Shown piece by piece: positions 54,846 through 63,951 of a stretch of DNA of 64,000 bases. The notes under the pieces were generated by a model. That model saw only the letters and a list, made by a program, of their open reading frames with translations. It was not told the DNA's origin and did no database searches. The translations under genes were made by a program, and so were the position numbers. The stretch's first letter is position 1, and each line of letters opens with the position of its first letter. The DNA is taken from positions 54,392-118,391 of the forward strand of contig JBFHGJ010000006.1 in the NCBI GenBank assembly GCA_041583135.1, written 5' to 3'. Source of the stretch: JABSOG01 sp041583135. GTDB taxonomy: Bacteria > Pseudomonadota > Gammaproteobacteria > Enterobacterales > Alteromonadaceae.

Positions 54846-55276
54846 AGAACTCTTTCTTTTGATCTGCAGTCTTTTACATCATAGTTGCTATTTCAGTTTA
54901 ATACACCCATTGTACCCCTATATCCCTGCATTGTGCGCCATTTTTTTAATGCCATAGAAATCTTTTCAGCAATGACTGATGAAAAAATGTCAATTTGACC
55001 GAATTGAGGACTCAATGGCCAGCACCACACGCGTTATTTGTCGCCCATACCTCGCCATTGGTGACCACAAGCATCTATCGCAACGCTCTGCTTGCTCAAT
55101 CGCCAATTATCGACCGTGTGTTTCCTCAAGCTTAAAATTGATATACAGAGCTCAATCAGCGTCTTGCTGCCATTTGCCGGCACACAAAAAACGTTTACAA
55201 AGCGGTTTGAACAGGGTTTAGGGTGAGTACAGGCACAAAGTTAGCCGAGTAGCCGTCATTCGTGCCTGTCAATTAA
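54846..55276. other. Intergenic region upstream of the kinase-megasynthase operon
   Basis: 431 bp expected to hold the promoter of a >21-kb transcription unit. No convincing -35/-10 pair was found (TACAAT near 54914 on the minus strand lacks a -35). An inverted repeat CAGGCAC/GTGCCTG (55230-55236 and 55262-55268) lies just after the VOC gene and may be its terminator, without a T-tract. A plus-strand 80-codon frame at 54979-55221 lacks a ribosome site and recognisable features. Confidence 0.45.
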
Positions 55277-55711
55277 TTATTTGGCAAACAACTGGGCATC
55301 GATATCTTCAAAGGCCTTAAACTCGATGGCGTTGCCTGATGGGTCGGTAAAAAACATCGTGCCTTGCTCGCCGGGCTGGCCTTCAAAGCGGATATATGGA
55401 GCAATGACAAAGTCGTCAATCTCGGCGCTGACTTTCTCGCGAAAACGATGCCAATCGTCAAAATGAAGCACCACGCCAAAATGCGGCACCGGCACCCCAT
55501 GACCATCGACAGGATTTGAAGCATGAGCCACTCGGCCGTCTTTGCCCAAGTTGGGATTCAAATGCACCACCAACTGATGCCCGAACATATTAAAGTCAAC
55601 CCAGTGCTCGGCGCTTCGCCCTTCGGCAAAGCCCAACTTGTTGCCGTAAAACTCCCGCGCTTCTTCGATGTCGCGGACCTCAATAGCCAAATGAAATGGA
55701 GTGAGCTTCAT
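55277..55711 (-). CDS. VOC (glyoxalase/bleomycin-resistance) superfamily protein
   Basis: 144 aa, two beta-alpha-beta-beta-beta modules: [26 protein letters not shown] (residues 6-31) and [15 protein letters not shown] (81-95), ending [15 protein letters not shown]. Metal ligands are likely H7, H81 or H88 and E131. The family includes glyoxalases, dioxygenases and drug-binding resistance proteins. The gene stands between the kinase-NRPS operon and the exporter operon, so a self-protection role is possible, but close relatives of this length are also common as stand-alone housekeeping proteins. Specific function unknown. Confidence 0.85.
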   Translation of the reverse strand: MKLTPFHLAIEVRDIEEAREFYGNKLGFAEGRSAEHWVDFNMFGHQLVVHLNPNLGKDGRVAHASNPVDGHGVPVPHFGVVLHFDDWHRFREKVSAEIDDFVIAPYIRFEGQPGEQGTMFFTDPSGNAIEFKAFEDIDAQLFAK

Positions 55712-55833
55712 CTTCTTGTATACCTTATCGAAATTTTTATCACGACATTTTAAGCCGCCGCCACCATGCCTTCAACCGATATTTGTAGCACTTTGCATCT
55801 AACTGTTGCCACATCGTGAAGCAAAGTAAAATT

Positions 55834-55847
55834 TTGACTTAAATCAA
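55834..55847 (+). promoter_or_regulatory. FNR-type box upstream of the exporter operon
   Basis: TTGACTTAAATCAA matches the FNR consensus TTGAT-N4-ATCAA with one change and sits in a longer TTTTGA/TCAAAA palindrome. The TATGCT at 55869-55874 fits a -10; the implied start near 55881 puts the box centre at about -41, the standard activating position. CRP-family binding other than FNR is possible. Confidence 0.55.
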
Positions 55848-55948
55848 AAAAATCAGCGCAACTTAGGCTATGCTCTTATAAGCCTGTTCTCGCAATGCAA
55901 GCCATTGAGTGCATTGTAGATCTTCACAAAAACAAAAGTGCCGAAACA

Positions 55949-57070
55949 ATGAAAAAATTTCTCTGGTCGAGTGTCGTGCTGATTATCGTGGCGGCGTTAG
56001 TTTGGCAAAATGTCAAAGGTCAAAAACCCATTACCGTAGACTATCGGGTGGCCGCCCTTGGTACGGTAGAATCAACCGTGGCCAATACCCGAAGCGGTAC
56101 CATCAAAGCCTGTCAACGCTCTCGGCTCTCTGCCAGCAGTGGCGGACAAATCGCCGCTTTGCATGTTAAGGAGGGCGATCATGTCAAACAAGGTCAGGTG
56201 CTGATAGAACTATGGAACTTAGACAGAAAAGCCTTGTTGGCTCAAGCTAAAGCTGCATTGGTCAAGCACCGGTTGGACATCCAGAGCGTTTGCACCTCTT
56301 CAAATTCCGATAACCGAGAGGCAGAACGTCTTGAGCGGCTGTCGAAAACCCAACAGATCTCACAAGACAGAGTCGATATTGCCTCATCTCAAGCCAAATC
56401 GAACCAGCTCAGATGCCAAGCGGCCAAAGCCCAAGCCCAACAATATCAGTCGCAAATCGACCTGCACCGGGCGCAATTGGCACAAACGCTGTTAAAAGCC
56501 CCATTCGATGGTATTGTCGCCGAAGTCACCGGCGAGATAGGCGAATATACTACGCCATCGCCACCAGGCGTACAAACACCACCTGCCATTGATCTGCTCA
56601 CCGATGACTGTCATTACCTCTCAGCGCCCATCGACGAAGTGGATGCCGCCCATATCGCCACCGGCCTGCCGGCTAAAGTGACACTAGATGCCTTTAGGGG
56701 TGAAACCTTTAGCGGTAAAGTTACCCGCATCGCCCCTTATGTTGAAGATAAAGCCAAACAGGCCAGAACCGTAGAAATCGAAGTGGCCTTCGACACCGAA
56801 CATAAGCTTTTGGCCGGATACAGCGCCGATGTTCAGGTGGTGCTGGACAAAAAAACCGATGTACTGCGTATTCCCACCGAAGCAATCATGGAAGATGGCG
56901 TAGTTTGGGTAGTAGAGGACGACATTGTGGTTGAAAAAAACATCAAAATCGGCATCGGCAATTGGCAGCACAGCCAAGTGGTCGAAGGACTACAGGCCGG
57001 TGATAAGGTGATCGTGTCCTTGGGTGCCCAGCAGCTTAAACCCGGCGTTAAGGTTAAGCTCAATGATTAA
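55949..57070 (+). CDS. MacA/HlyD-type periplasmic adaptor of an ABC exporter
   Basis: 373 aa from ATG 55949, which starts the membrane anchor (MKKFLWSSVVLIIVAALVW); an in-frame ATG at 55895 adds 18 residues and is less likely. Lipoyl half-motifs (SGGQIAALHVKEGDHVKQGQVLIEL and APFDGIVAEVTGEIGEY) flank a long coiled-coil hairpin; beta-barrel and C-terminal domains follow. Four cysteines (KACQ, SVCTS, LRCQ, DDCH) are unusual for an adaptor in the oxidising periplasm and may pair. First gene of a four-gene operon with an FNR-type promoter. Its neighbours are an ATPase and two permeases, so it feeds a MacAB-like exporter, probably for the NRPS-PKS product. Confidence 0.92.
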   Translation: MKKFLWSSVVLIIVAALVWQNVKGQKPITVDYRVAALGTVESTVANTRSGTIKACQRSRLSASSGGQIAALHVKEGDHVKQGQVLIELWNLDRKALLAQAKAALVKHRLDIQSVCTSSNSDNREAERLERLSKTQQISQDRVDIASSQAKSNQLRCQAAKAQAQQYQSQIDLHRAQLAQTLLKAPFDGIVAEVTGEIGEYTTPSPPGVQTPPAIDLLTDDCHYLSAPIDEVDAAHIATGLPAKVTLDAFRGETFSGKVTRIAPYVEDKAKQARTVEIEVAFDTEHKLLAGYSADVQVVLDKKTDVLRIPTEAIMEDGVVWVVEDDIVVEKNIKIGIGNWQHSQVVEGLQAGDKVIVSLGAQQLKPGVKVKLND

Positions 57071-57734
57071 GCTTGAGAAAGTCTGTAAAACTTATCAGCT
57101 TGGCGATTCTAGCCTAAAGGCATTAGACCAAGTGAGCCTGAGCATAAATGCCGGTGAATATATTTCAGTGATGGGACCTTCCGGTTCAGGTAAAAGCACC
57201 CTGCTGAACATGATAGGTCTACTCGATAGACCCGACAGCGGCGAGCTGACCATTGGCACACAAGCCACCAGTCAGCTGCCGGAAGAACAACGCGCACAAT
57301 TGCGGCGCGACCAAATCGGCTTTATCTTCCAGTCGTTTCACTTGATCCCGCGACTCACCGCCTTTGAAAATGTCGAGGTGCCTTTGATGCTCTCGGGTAT
57401 GGCGGTCAAACCACGCCGCGAAAAAGTCGCCACACTGCTTGAAGAATTGGGTTTAGGTGAGCGCGCCAATCATCTGCCCAAACAACTCTCCGGCGGTCAG
57501 CTACAACGCGTCGCCATTGCCCGAGCGGTGATCATGGAGCCGACCATACTGCTGGCCGACGAGCCCACCGGAAACCTCGATAGCGCATCTGGCAATGATG
57601 TCGTCGGCGTGCTTGAAAGGCTCAATCAAAAAGGCATTACCCTGCTGATAGTGACCCATGATATGGCGCTTGGTCAGCGTGCCCAAAGACGACTCAAAAT
57701 GGTCGATGGCAAAATCGCGGAAGATATCTCATGA
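57063..57734 (+). CDS. ABC transporter ATPase, MacB/LolD type
   Basis: 223 aa from ATG 57063, overlapping the adaptor stop by 8 bp; an upstream ATG at 57024 lies deep in the adaptor gene. Walker A GPSGSGKST, Q-loop IFQSFHLIPRLT, signature LSGGQLQR, Walker B ILLADEPTGNLD, and the H-loop THD are all intact. Belongs to the MacB/LolD/FtsE group that powers FtsX-like permeases without transporting across the inner membrane by itself. Overlaps the first permease gene by 4 bp. Confidence 0.95.
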   Translation: MIKLEKVCKTYQLGDSSLKALDQVSLSINAGEYISVMGPSGSGKSTLLNMIGLLDRPDSGELTIGTQATSQLPEEQRAQLRRDQIGFIFQSFHLIPRLTAFENVEVPLMLSGMAVKPRREKVATLLEELGLGERANHLPKQLSGGQLQRVAIARAVIMEPTILLADEPTGNLDSASGNDVVGVLERLNQKGITLLIVTHDMALGQRAQRRLKMVDGKIAEDIS

Positions 57735-58939
57735 ACATTGCCGACCACTGGCGCTTTAGCGTCCCGGTGTTCTCTAGACACCGCGCACGCACTTTATTGT
57801 TGGTGTTTGCTGTTGCCATCGGTGTTGCAGCGGTTATCTTGTTGACCTCACTGGGCGAAGGCGCCAGACGCTTTATCGATCGCGAGTTTGCTTCATTAGG
57901 CTCACAAATGCTGGTGATCTTACCCGGTAAAAAAGAAACCAGCGGCGGCGCACCGCCTATGTACGGCACCACCCCAAGAGATTTGACCATAGAGGACGCC
58001 CAAGCCTTAGCACACATCAACTCCATCGATAAAATCGCGCCCATAATTGCCGGTACCGCGCTGGTCAGTTTCGATAGCGTCAGTCGCGAAGTGATCACCA
58101 TCGGCTCCAACCAACACCTTTTCGATGTGCGAAAGCTCACGCTTTCACGCGGTCAATTGCTACCTAATGATAGTGCCGAGCACGCTGCACCGGTAGCGGT
58201 GCTTGGCGCCAAATTGGTCAAAGAGCTGTTTGGCAACAAAGATCCGCTCGGCCAATGGGTGGCCATTGGCGATTACAAATTTAGGGTGATAGGCACCCTC
58301 AGCGAACGCGGTGAATCGATGGGACTAGATTTAAGAGATATGGCCATCATCGGGGTGCGCTCGGCAGAAATGCTGTTTGACTCCCCGGCGCTGTTTCGCA
58401 TTTTATTGCAGCTCAAACACCCCAATAGCGAAGCCTATACCGAGCAGCGGGTACGTAAGATCATTGCCGCCCGCCACGAAGGTGAAGACGATATCTCTTT
58501 TGTCAGCCAAGACTCGGTGATGCAATCGTTTAACAGCATCATCACCATCGTCACCGCCGCCGTAGGTGCGATTGCCGGCATAAGCCTGATAGTGGCCGGT
58601 GTATTGATCATGAACGTCACCTTTATCTCTGTCGCTCAAAGGCGCAGTGAAATCGGCTTGCTCAAAGCGGTAGGCGCTTCAAGTGCGCAGGTAAAAAGCA
58701 TCTTTATTTGGGAAGCGGCATTGTTGGTTAGCGGCGGTGCGATATTGGGACTGGTGCTATCCGGTTTAGGCGTTTATATCGCCCAGCTCTTGTTTCCTCA
58801 GTTTCCCCTTGCCCCACCTTGGTGGGCAGTGCTCGCAGCCGTTGCCACTGCATTTGTCGTCGGCCTGTTGTTTTCTTGGTTGCCAGCGAAGCGCGCCGCC
58901 GCTTTAGACCCAATTTTAGCCCTACAAGGTAGACACTGA
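57731..58939 (+). CDS. ABC transporter permease, MacB-like (first copy)
   Basis: 402 aa. TM1 near residues 15-40 (ARTLLLVFAVAIGVAAVILLTSLGEGAR), a large MacB_PCD periplasmic domain (~45-270), then three FtsX-type segments (TAAVGAIAGISLIVAGVLIMNV, AALLVSGGAILGLVLSGLGVYI, AVLAAVATAFVVGLLFSWLPAKRAAALDP). The EIGLLKAVGAS coupling motif contacts the ATPase. Works as a dimer in MacAB-type mechanotransmission; pairs here with the following, related permease, so the complex may be a heterodimer. Coupled by short overlaps on both sides. Confidence 0.93.
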   Translation: MNIADHWRFSVPVFSRHRARTLLLVFAVAIGVAAVILLTSLGEGARRFIDREFASLGSQMLVILPGKKETSGGAPPMYGTTPRDLTIEDAQALAHINSIDKIAPIIAGTALVSFDSVSREVITIGSNQHLFDVRKLTLSRGQLLPNDSAEHAAPVAVLGAKLVKELFGNKDPLGQWVAIGDYKFRVIGTLSERGESMGLDLRDMAIIGVRSAEMLFDSPALFRILLQLKHPNSEAYTEQRVRKIIAARHEGEDDISFVSQDSVMQSFNSIITIVTAAVGAIAGISLIVAGVLIMNVTFISVAQRRSEIGLLKAVGASSAQVKSIFIWEAALLVSGGAILGLVLSGLGVYIAQLLFPQFPLAPPWWAVLAAVATAFVVGLLFSWLPAKRAAALDPILALQGRH

Positions 58940-60135
58940 TGCGCCTAACCGACCAAATCAAGTGGATATCCACCGCCCTTGTCGCCCATCGTTTGCGCTC
59001 GATGCTCACCATCATCGGCTTCGCCGTCGGTATCGGTGCTGTCGCCTTCTTAAGTGCCATCGGCGAGGGTTTAAGGCAGTATATTCTCAACGAGTTCACC
59101 CAATTCGGCAGCCATATTTTGGCGGTCACGCCGGGCAAAACGGAAACGTTCGGCCTTGGTGGCCTGCTCAATACGACCCGGCCTTTATCACTTGACGATG
59201 CCACCTCGCTGTATCAGTTGCCAGAGGTTGAAACGGTGATCCCGGCAGTGATGGGCACAGCGCAGGTCAAAGGCGATGGTCGTAGTCGTTATACCGATGT
59301 TGCCGGTGTCGGACCCGATACCGACAAGGCATGGAAAATGGCCGTAGCACAAGGTCGCTTTCTACCTCATGATGATTTAGATAGTCCTCGCAGCTTTGCG
59401 GTACTCGGCAGTAAGCTCAAAACCGAGCTATTTGGCCATGACAGTCCGTTGGGCCAATATGTCCATATCGCCGGACAACGCTTTAAGGTGGTGGGCGTAT
59501 TTGCGCAAAAAGGCGAGTTTTTGGGCATGGACTTAGATGAGCTAATCTATATTCCGGCGCAAAAGGCGCTGCAACTGTTTAACCGCGACAGTTTAATGGA
59601 AATAGACATCTTCTACCGTGACAATGTGTCGGCCGAGCACATCGAGGCCAAAGTGAAACACTTATTAATCAATCGCCACGGCCGCGAAGACTTCACCCTA
59701 GTGACCCAAGACGGCATGTTATCGAGCCTCGACAACATTTTGGGGATAGTAAAGGCCGCTGGCATCGGCCTTGGGGCTATCTCGTTGCTGGTCGGTGGTG
59801 TCGGCATACTGACCATATTCAATATAACCCTCAACGAAAGGCGTCAAGAGATTGGCCTGATGCGTGCCCTTGGCTTTACCTCAAGACAGTTGCAATTGTT
59901 GTTTTTAGGCGAAGCCACCGCCCTTGCTATTGCCGGAGGTCTGACCGGCTATGTCCTAGTGATCGTCGGCGCAGCCCTGATCGGCATTGTCGCACCAGAC
60001 TTTCCGGTCCACTTAGAGTTTAAAGTCTTTGCCTATTCACTACTGGTCAGCACCTTTATTGGGCTGGCCGCAGGTATAAAACCCGCCACCGACGCCTCTA
60101 AATTACCACCTATAGAAGCGTTAAGGGATGAGTGA
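58939..60135 (+). CDS. ABC transporter permease, MacB-like (second copy)
   Basis: 398 aa, same architecture as the preceding permease: TM1 (RLRSMLTIIGFAVGIGAVAFLSAIGEGLR), periplasmic MacB_PCD, three FtsX segments and the EIGLMRALGFTSRQ coupling motif, ending KPATDASKLPPIEALRDE. Its first base is shared with the last base of the first permease gene. The two are diverged paralogues, consistent with a heterodimeric pump like those of PvdRT-relatives and lipopeptide exporters in which ATPase and permeases are separate. Last gene of the exporter operon. Confidence 0.93.
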   Translation: MRLTDQIKWISTALVAHRLRSMLTIIGFAVGIGAVAFLSAIGEGLRQYILNEFTQFGSHILAVTPGKTETFGLGGLLNTTRPLSLDDATSLYQLPEVETVIPAVMGTAQVKGDGRSRYTDVAGVGPDTDKAWKMAVAQGRFLPHDDLDSPRSFAVLGSKLKTELFGHDSPLGQYVHIAGQRFKVVGVFAQKGEFLGMDLDELIYIPAQKALQLFNRDSLMEIDIFYRDNVSAEHIEAKVKHLLINRHGREDFTLVTQDGMLSSLDNILGIVKAAGIGLGAISLLVGGVGILTIFNITLNERRQEIGLMRALGFTSRQLQLLFLGEATALAIAGGLTGYVLVIVGAALIGIVAPDFPVHLEFKVFAYSLLVSTFIGLAAGIKPATDASKLPPIEALRDE

Positions 60136-60264
60136 TTTATGACTAACAAAACCCAGTAAATTAAGCACAATCAAGGCGACTCTTAACTAACTGGTCGGCA
60201 TTTTACTGCTTGATAAACGATCACTTTCCGCGATATGCTCAAGGCTGGTTTGAATAAACAGAGC

Positions 60265-60453
60265 ATGTCAATGGCAAATGAAACAAACAAACGTTGCGGC
60301 AATCAATCGAATGTTGCCGGCGCTGCAATTGCCATCGGTGTCGGTGTCGGCATCGCAATAGGCAATTCAATCGGCAATGTTGGCGCGGGATTGGCCATTG
60401 GTATTGCCATAGCGGTGGCGATAATTAGCACCAAGCGTAAACGCGATAAATAA
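60265..60453 (+). CDS. Small glycine-rich membrane protein
   Basis: 62 aa from ATG 60265 (ATG 60235 and 60271 are alternatives; no strong ribosome site). A hydrophilic start with a single Cys, then one long or two short glycine-rich hydrophobic segments with GxxxG spacing (AIAIGVGVGIAIGNSIGNVGAGLAIG, here split by Asn), and a basic tail STKRKRDK that would stay in the cytoplasm. A good terminator follows, which supports expression. Glycine-zipper proteins of this kind are common; a bacteriocin role is not supported because there is no leader or double-Gly site. Confidence 0.65.
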   Translation: MSMANETNKRCGNQSNVAGAAIAIGVGVGIAIGNSIGNVGAGLAIGIAIAVAIISTKRKRDK

Positions 60454-60461
60454 ATGAACAT

Positions 60462-60493
60462 AGGCGATGGGCTCCAAGCTCATCGCCTTTTTT
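60462..60493 (+). terminator. Intrinsic terminator after the small membrane protein
   Basis: GGCGATG (60463-60469) pairs with CATCGCC (60481-60487), with inner GCT/AGC pairing, followed by six T. Confidence 0.9.
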
Positions 60494-60500
60494 GTCTGTA

Positions 60501-61433
60501 TTACTGCTTGGGGGTTTTTGCCGGCGGTTTCTCATCGGCGACCTTTTGTTCTTTTGGCCCCTGCTCGACCACCGCAAAACTTTGCCGCGATACCTCGAAA
60601 AAATGAGGGCTTAGCGCATATTGCTGGCTGTTAAAGTCTTTTTCGACACCGAGTTTCATTTGTTTGAAAAATGCATCGGAGTTTTGCGCCGACCAAACCA
60701 ACAAGATGTCTCGGTATGGCATTGCCGCATAAAACGGCTCGCCTAAATGCTCAGTGATGAAACTGCGGATCTCAGGCACCATAATGCGCGCCGCATCATA
60801 GCCGTCATTGGCTTTGATAACGATAAAACGGTCACCTTCGGTGGCAATGTTCATCGGCATATTGGCACTTTTGGCCACTAAGTTGGCGTTGGCTGCCGCC
60901 GCCAACTCTTCAATCCCGATCCCCCAAGCTTTCAAATGTTCGGCGGTGACATATTTATACGAATGCTCATCGTCAATAACGAATGTTGCGATCACCTTAT
61001 CGTCAAGTTTTTGATGCACCAACTCGGCGCGCTGCAAATATTCGATAGATGCCAGCTGGGGTCTCACCTGAGTTTTGGCCACTTGCCACTGGTGATTTGA
61101 TTTGCTGATTTGTTGACTCAACGCCTGCATCATCGGACCGTAATATTGCTTGAGAACAAGGTTTAGCTGTTGTTGGTCGAGTTGTGCGTCTTTATAAGAT
61201 TGGTAGGCAGTATCGAGATTTAACTCATTGTTGCCGACTTTGATCGTATTGACCTTAGCGTCGGCGACAAATTGATGTTGTTTAAAGGTGTCTTGCAAAT
61301 ACTTCAGCACGTATTGCTGAAACGCCGCTGGCGCCATTGACCCATCAGCTGCGCTCGTTGCCAACGCGTGTTGAGTGCACGCCGAGACAATAAGGGCAAA
61401 AGCGGCAATGTGTTTTTTTATATCCATGGTCAT
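60501..61433 (-). CDS. Exported DUF1444 (YtpQ-like) protein
   Basis: 310 aa from ATG 61433 (Met at 61427 and an upstream frame to 61493 are alternatives). A signal-like N-terminus (KKHIAAFALIVSACTQHALA) contains a Cys at an SAC position, so it may be a lipoprotein or simply exported. The C-terminal half shows the DUF1444 pattern: FVIDDEHSYKYVTAEHLKAWG, NANLVAKSANMPM, and the hallmark ANDGYDAARIM near residue 225, then the YRDILLVW strand. Function of the family is unknown. The tail (residues ~285-310) is Lys/Pro-rich. Monocistronic; no link to the NRPS genes seen. Confidence 0.8.
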   Translation of the reverse strand: MTMDIKKHIAAFALIVSACTQHALATSAADGSMAPAAFQQYVLKYLQDTFKQHQFVADAKVNTIKVGNNELNLDTAYQSYKDAQLDQQQLNLVLKQYYGPMMQALSQQISKSNHQWQVAKTQVRPQLASIEYLQRAELVHQKLDDKVIATFVIDDEHSYKYVTAEHLKAWGIGIEELAAAANANLVAKSANMPMNIATEGDRFIVIKANDGYDAARIMVPEIRSFITEHLGEPFYAAMPYRDILLVWSAQNSDAFFKQMKLGVEKDFNSQQYALSPHFFEVSRQSFAVVEQGPKEQKVADEKPPAKTPKQ

Positions 61434-61605
61434 TGAATTCGCTCGTATCAGGTGATGCCGAAAAATTTGCGCCACACTATAGCACATCGCCATAAGGCAG
61501 ATCTTCGCTATTTTGACAGCAACGTCGATTATTTACCTTAAGTATTTGTTAATTTTAAAAAACCCGATAAGATGATAAGGCACTTTATTCGATGCGGAAA
61601 CAACA

Positions 61606-62592
61606 ATGCTGATTGAAATATTAACCATGGTATTTGGTATTTTGGTGGCCACCGCCATCATTTGGTATGCCAGTGAGCAGCTAGAAGATACCGCTGATGT
61701 ACTGGCGGGTCATCATGGCCTACCCGAGGTGGTTAAAGGTACTTTGTTGATGGCTGTTAGTTCCAGTTTTCCTGAGCTGGCAACCGTGGTGCTGGCAGGT
61801 GTGGTCCACAGCGACTTTGACCTCGGTATTGCCAGTATAATCGGCTCGGCGATTTTTAATATTTTGGTGATCCCGGGGCTATCTACCCTCGCCCAATCGA
61901 AATCGTTTAAAACCGACCACCAAATCGTCTATCGTGAAACCCTTTTTTATCTATGCAGCATTTTGGTTATTGCATTGCTGTTTTGTTTGGCGGTGATCTT
62001 TTTTCCCATCACCTCCCAAGGTCCATTACAAGGCGCCATGTCATGGCAACTGGCGCTGCTGCCTTTAGCCTTTTATATTCTTTACGGCTACATTCAATGG
62101 CATGAAGTCAAAGCCTACCCGAAAGAAACCTCTAAGCGCGTCGCGGCGCCGTGGAAACAATGGCTAAAATTGGCTTTGAGTATGGTTGCGGTAGCTGTCG
62201 GCGTCGAAATATTACTTAAAGTAGTGGTCAATATCGGTGAATCGGTCAATGTACCCACTTGGGTCTGGGGCGCAACGATAGTCGCAGCAGTCACTTCGAT
62301 GCCAGACCTGTTCATGAGTGTTAAAGCGGCCCGTGCCCATTCGAGTGAATCAAGTATGGGCAACGCTGTCGGTAGCAACATTTTTGACCTGTTGGTGGTG
62401 ATCCCCATCGGCGTTTTGGTACTTACCCATGTGCCGGTGCATCTTGAGATCATGCTACCTTTGGTCGGATTCCTACTCTTGGCCACGGTCATCATCATGG
62501 TATTGATGCGCGAGAACTATGAGCTGAGCCGCTCCAATGGCTGGGTCTTGTTGATATTGTATGGGCTATTTCTACTGTGGGTATTTAGCTAA
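61606..62592 (+). CDS. Sodium/calcium exchanger family (CaCA) membrane protein
   Basis: 328 aa with about ten membrane segments. The two alpha-repeats are clear: GTLLMAVSSSFPELATVVLAG...GIASIIGSAIFNILV (residues ~45-100) and GATIVAAVTSMPDLFMSVKAA...GNAVGSNIFDLLVV (~222-265). The ion-binding acidic residues are present as PEL and PDL. YrbG-type proteins exchange Ca2+ for Na+ or H+ across the inner membrane. It is monocistronic. The first repeat reads SSSFPE where many have TSLPE, a mild variation. Confidence 0.92.
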   Translation: MLIEILTMVFGILVATAIIWYASEQLEDTADVLAGHHGLPEVVKGTLLMAVSSSFPELATVVLAGVVHSDFDLGIASIIGSAIFNILVIPGLSTLAQSKSFKTDHQIVYRETLFYLCSILVIALLFCLAVIFFPITSQGPLQGAMSWQLALLPLAFYILYGYIQWHEVKAYPKETSKRVAAPWKQWLKLALSMVAVAVGVEILLKVVVNIGESVNVPTWVWGATIVAAVTSMPDLFMSVKAARAHSSESSMGNAVGSNIFDLLVVIPIGVLVLTHVPVHLEIMLPLVGFLLLATVIIMVLMRENYELSRSNGWVLLILYGLFLLWVFS

Positions 62593-62849
62593 CCATCACA
62601 TCGGGTTAGTTTTCATCCGGAAATTCTCATCCATGATAATTTCCTATACCGCTGACGCCGAACGCTCCTGTACATGTACTTGCGTCATTAGTGCCTCCTG
62701 CACGTCAAGCAAGTTCGACTTTCGCTTACATTTGATCCACATACAGTGGTAAATGCAGAAATTGCAGGAGCAATATTTCTGTCAACAAGTTGAAGTTGAG
62801 GTAAGGCCATTTACCGCACAGTTAATGGCCAGAGAAACCGTCTTTGCGC

Positions 62850-63794
62850 TCACTCGATAAAGCCGCCGTTGACCACCCCCTCTAGCGGCGGTAAAGCTTG
62901 TAACAGATGAATCTCTATCATGGTTTGCCCGAGCTGATTTAGAGTTTGGTTTAACGTCCCAGACTCACCAAGCATGGTCTGATTGATGGACTTGTCGGCC
63001 AGCATTAACCCCTCGTAACTTTCAAGCACTTGAGCAGGTTCGATTTTAAGCCGCTTGGCAATGAGTTTGGCGGCATCTTGTGGACTTTTGGCCATATAGT
63101 TAACCGCTTTAAACCAGCCGCGAGTCAATTTTTTTAAACGCGTCGGATGGGCCAGTAGGTACTCTCGGCGTACCACCAGCACATCGACTATCTCACCGGG
63201 AATAGCCTGACTGTTGAATATTTCTTTGGCGCCAAAATCCAGCAGTTTGGTGCGCACTGGCTCAAAGGTCACCACCGCATCGACGCTGCCCGACTTAAAG
63301 GCCGCTTCATGTTCTGACACATCAACCGGCACCACCTCGATATCACTGAGTTGCATCTGATTGAGCATTAGCGCTCGGCTGATCACATAAGCACCTAGCG
63401 CCGCGTTTTCGATGCCAACCCTGCGACCCTTTAACGCTTTAATCGAGTCGATTTCCGGCTTGGCCATGATCACATCGGCACCGTTGGACACATCCAAAAC
63501 CAACACGACATCGGCTTGGATCTCATCTTGATTGAGCGTAAGCACCTCATCTAAGGTCAGCGCGGCAGCATCGAGAGACTTATTGCGAAACGCACGAATC
63601 ACTTCACTCGATGACGGATATTCGAGTAATTTGATCTCATCTGTAAACCAAAGCTGCTGCCTTTGCGCCAAATACAGTGGCTCATAGCCCGGCCACAAAT
63701 TGGTGCCGATACGCATTGGCCTTTGCACTTGTTGTCCACAACCGCTCAAACACAGTAACACCATAGCCAACAGCATTGTCACTGACTTTCTCAT
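62850..63794 (-). CDS. Lipoprotein substrate-binding protein of an ABC transporter (SsuA/NrtA/ThiY-like)
   Basis: 314 aa with lipobox LSGC (Cys19), so a membrane-anchored periplasmic lipoprotein. The fold is the type-2 periplasmic binding protein of the NMT1/SsuA group: RIGTNLWPGYEPLYLAQ, SSSEVIRAFRNKSLDAAALTLDEVL, GRRVGIENAALGAYVISRALM, SVDAVVTFEPVRTKL. Members bind thiamine precursors, sulfonates, nitrate or taurine. No permease or ATPase gene is adjacent within the window; one may lie outside, or it may pass a ligand to a signalling protein. Ligand unknown. Confidence 0.88.
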   Translation of the reverse strand: MRKSVTMLLAMVLLCLSGCGQQVQRPMRIGTNLWPGYEPLYLAQRQQLWFTDEIKLLEYPSSSEVIRAFRNKSLDAAALTLDEVLTLNQDEIQADVVLVLDVSNGADVIMAKPEIDSIKALKGRRVGIENAALGAYVISRALMLNQMQLSDIEVVPVDVSEHEAAFKSGSVDAVVTFEPVRTKLLDFGAKEIFNSQAIPGEIVDVLVVRREYLLAHPTRLKKLTRGWFKAVNYMAKSPQDAAKLIAKRLKIEPAQVLESYEGLMLADKSINQTMLGESGTLNQTLNQLGQTMIEIHLLQALPPLEGVVNGGFIE

Positions 63795-63935
63795 ATGAAC
63801 TCCATCACCATAAACGCTTTATGTTCACCAAGCTTAGATGAAAGTCGCCACAAACGTTAAAAAAATATGACCATCACGGTCAACCAAAGGCGAAATGTCA
63901 CGTTTTAACGAGAAAAAGCGGCTAAATTGCGATAA

Positions 63936-63951
63936 TGTGATTGACCTCACA
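63936..63951. promoter_or_regulatory. Perfect CRP-type box
   Basis: TGTGATTGACCTCACA is an exact TGTGA-N6-TCACA palindrome. It lies 142 bp upstream of the solute-binding lipoprotein gene (minus) and close to the right edge, so it may serve that gene or one beyond the window. Confidence 0.6.

Noticed and set aside
54979..55221. 80-codon plus-strand frame in the gap before the kinase operon
   Set aside because: No ribosome site, irregular composition, no family resemblance; probably chance.
60265..60453. Glycine-rich small protein as a bacteriocin
   Set aside because: No double-glycine leader, no maturation or immunity genes nearby; simple glycine-zipper membrane proteins fit better.
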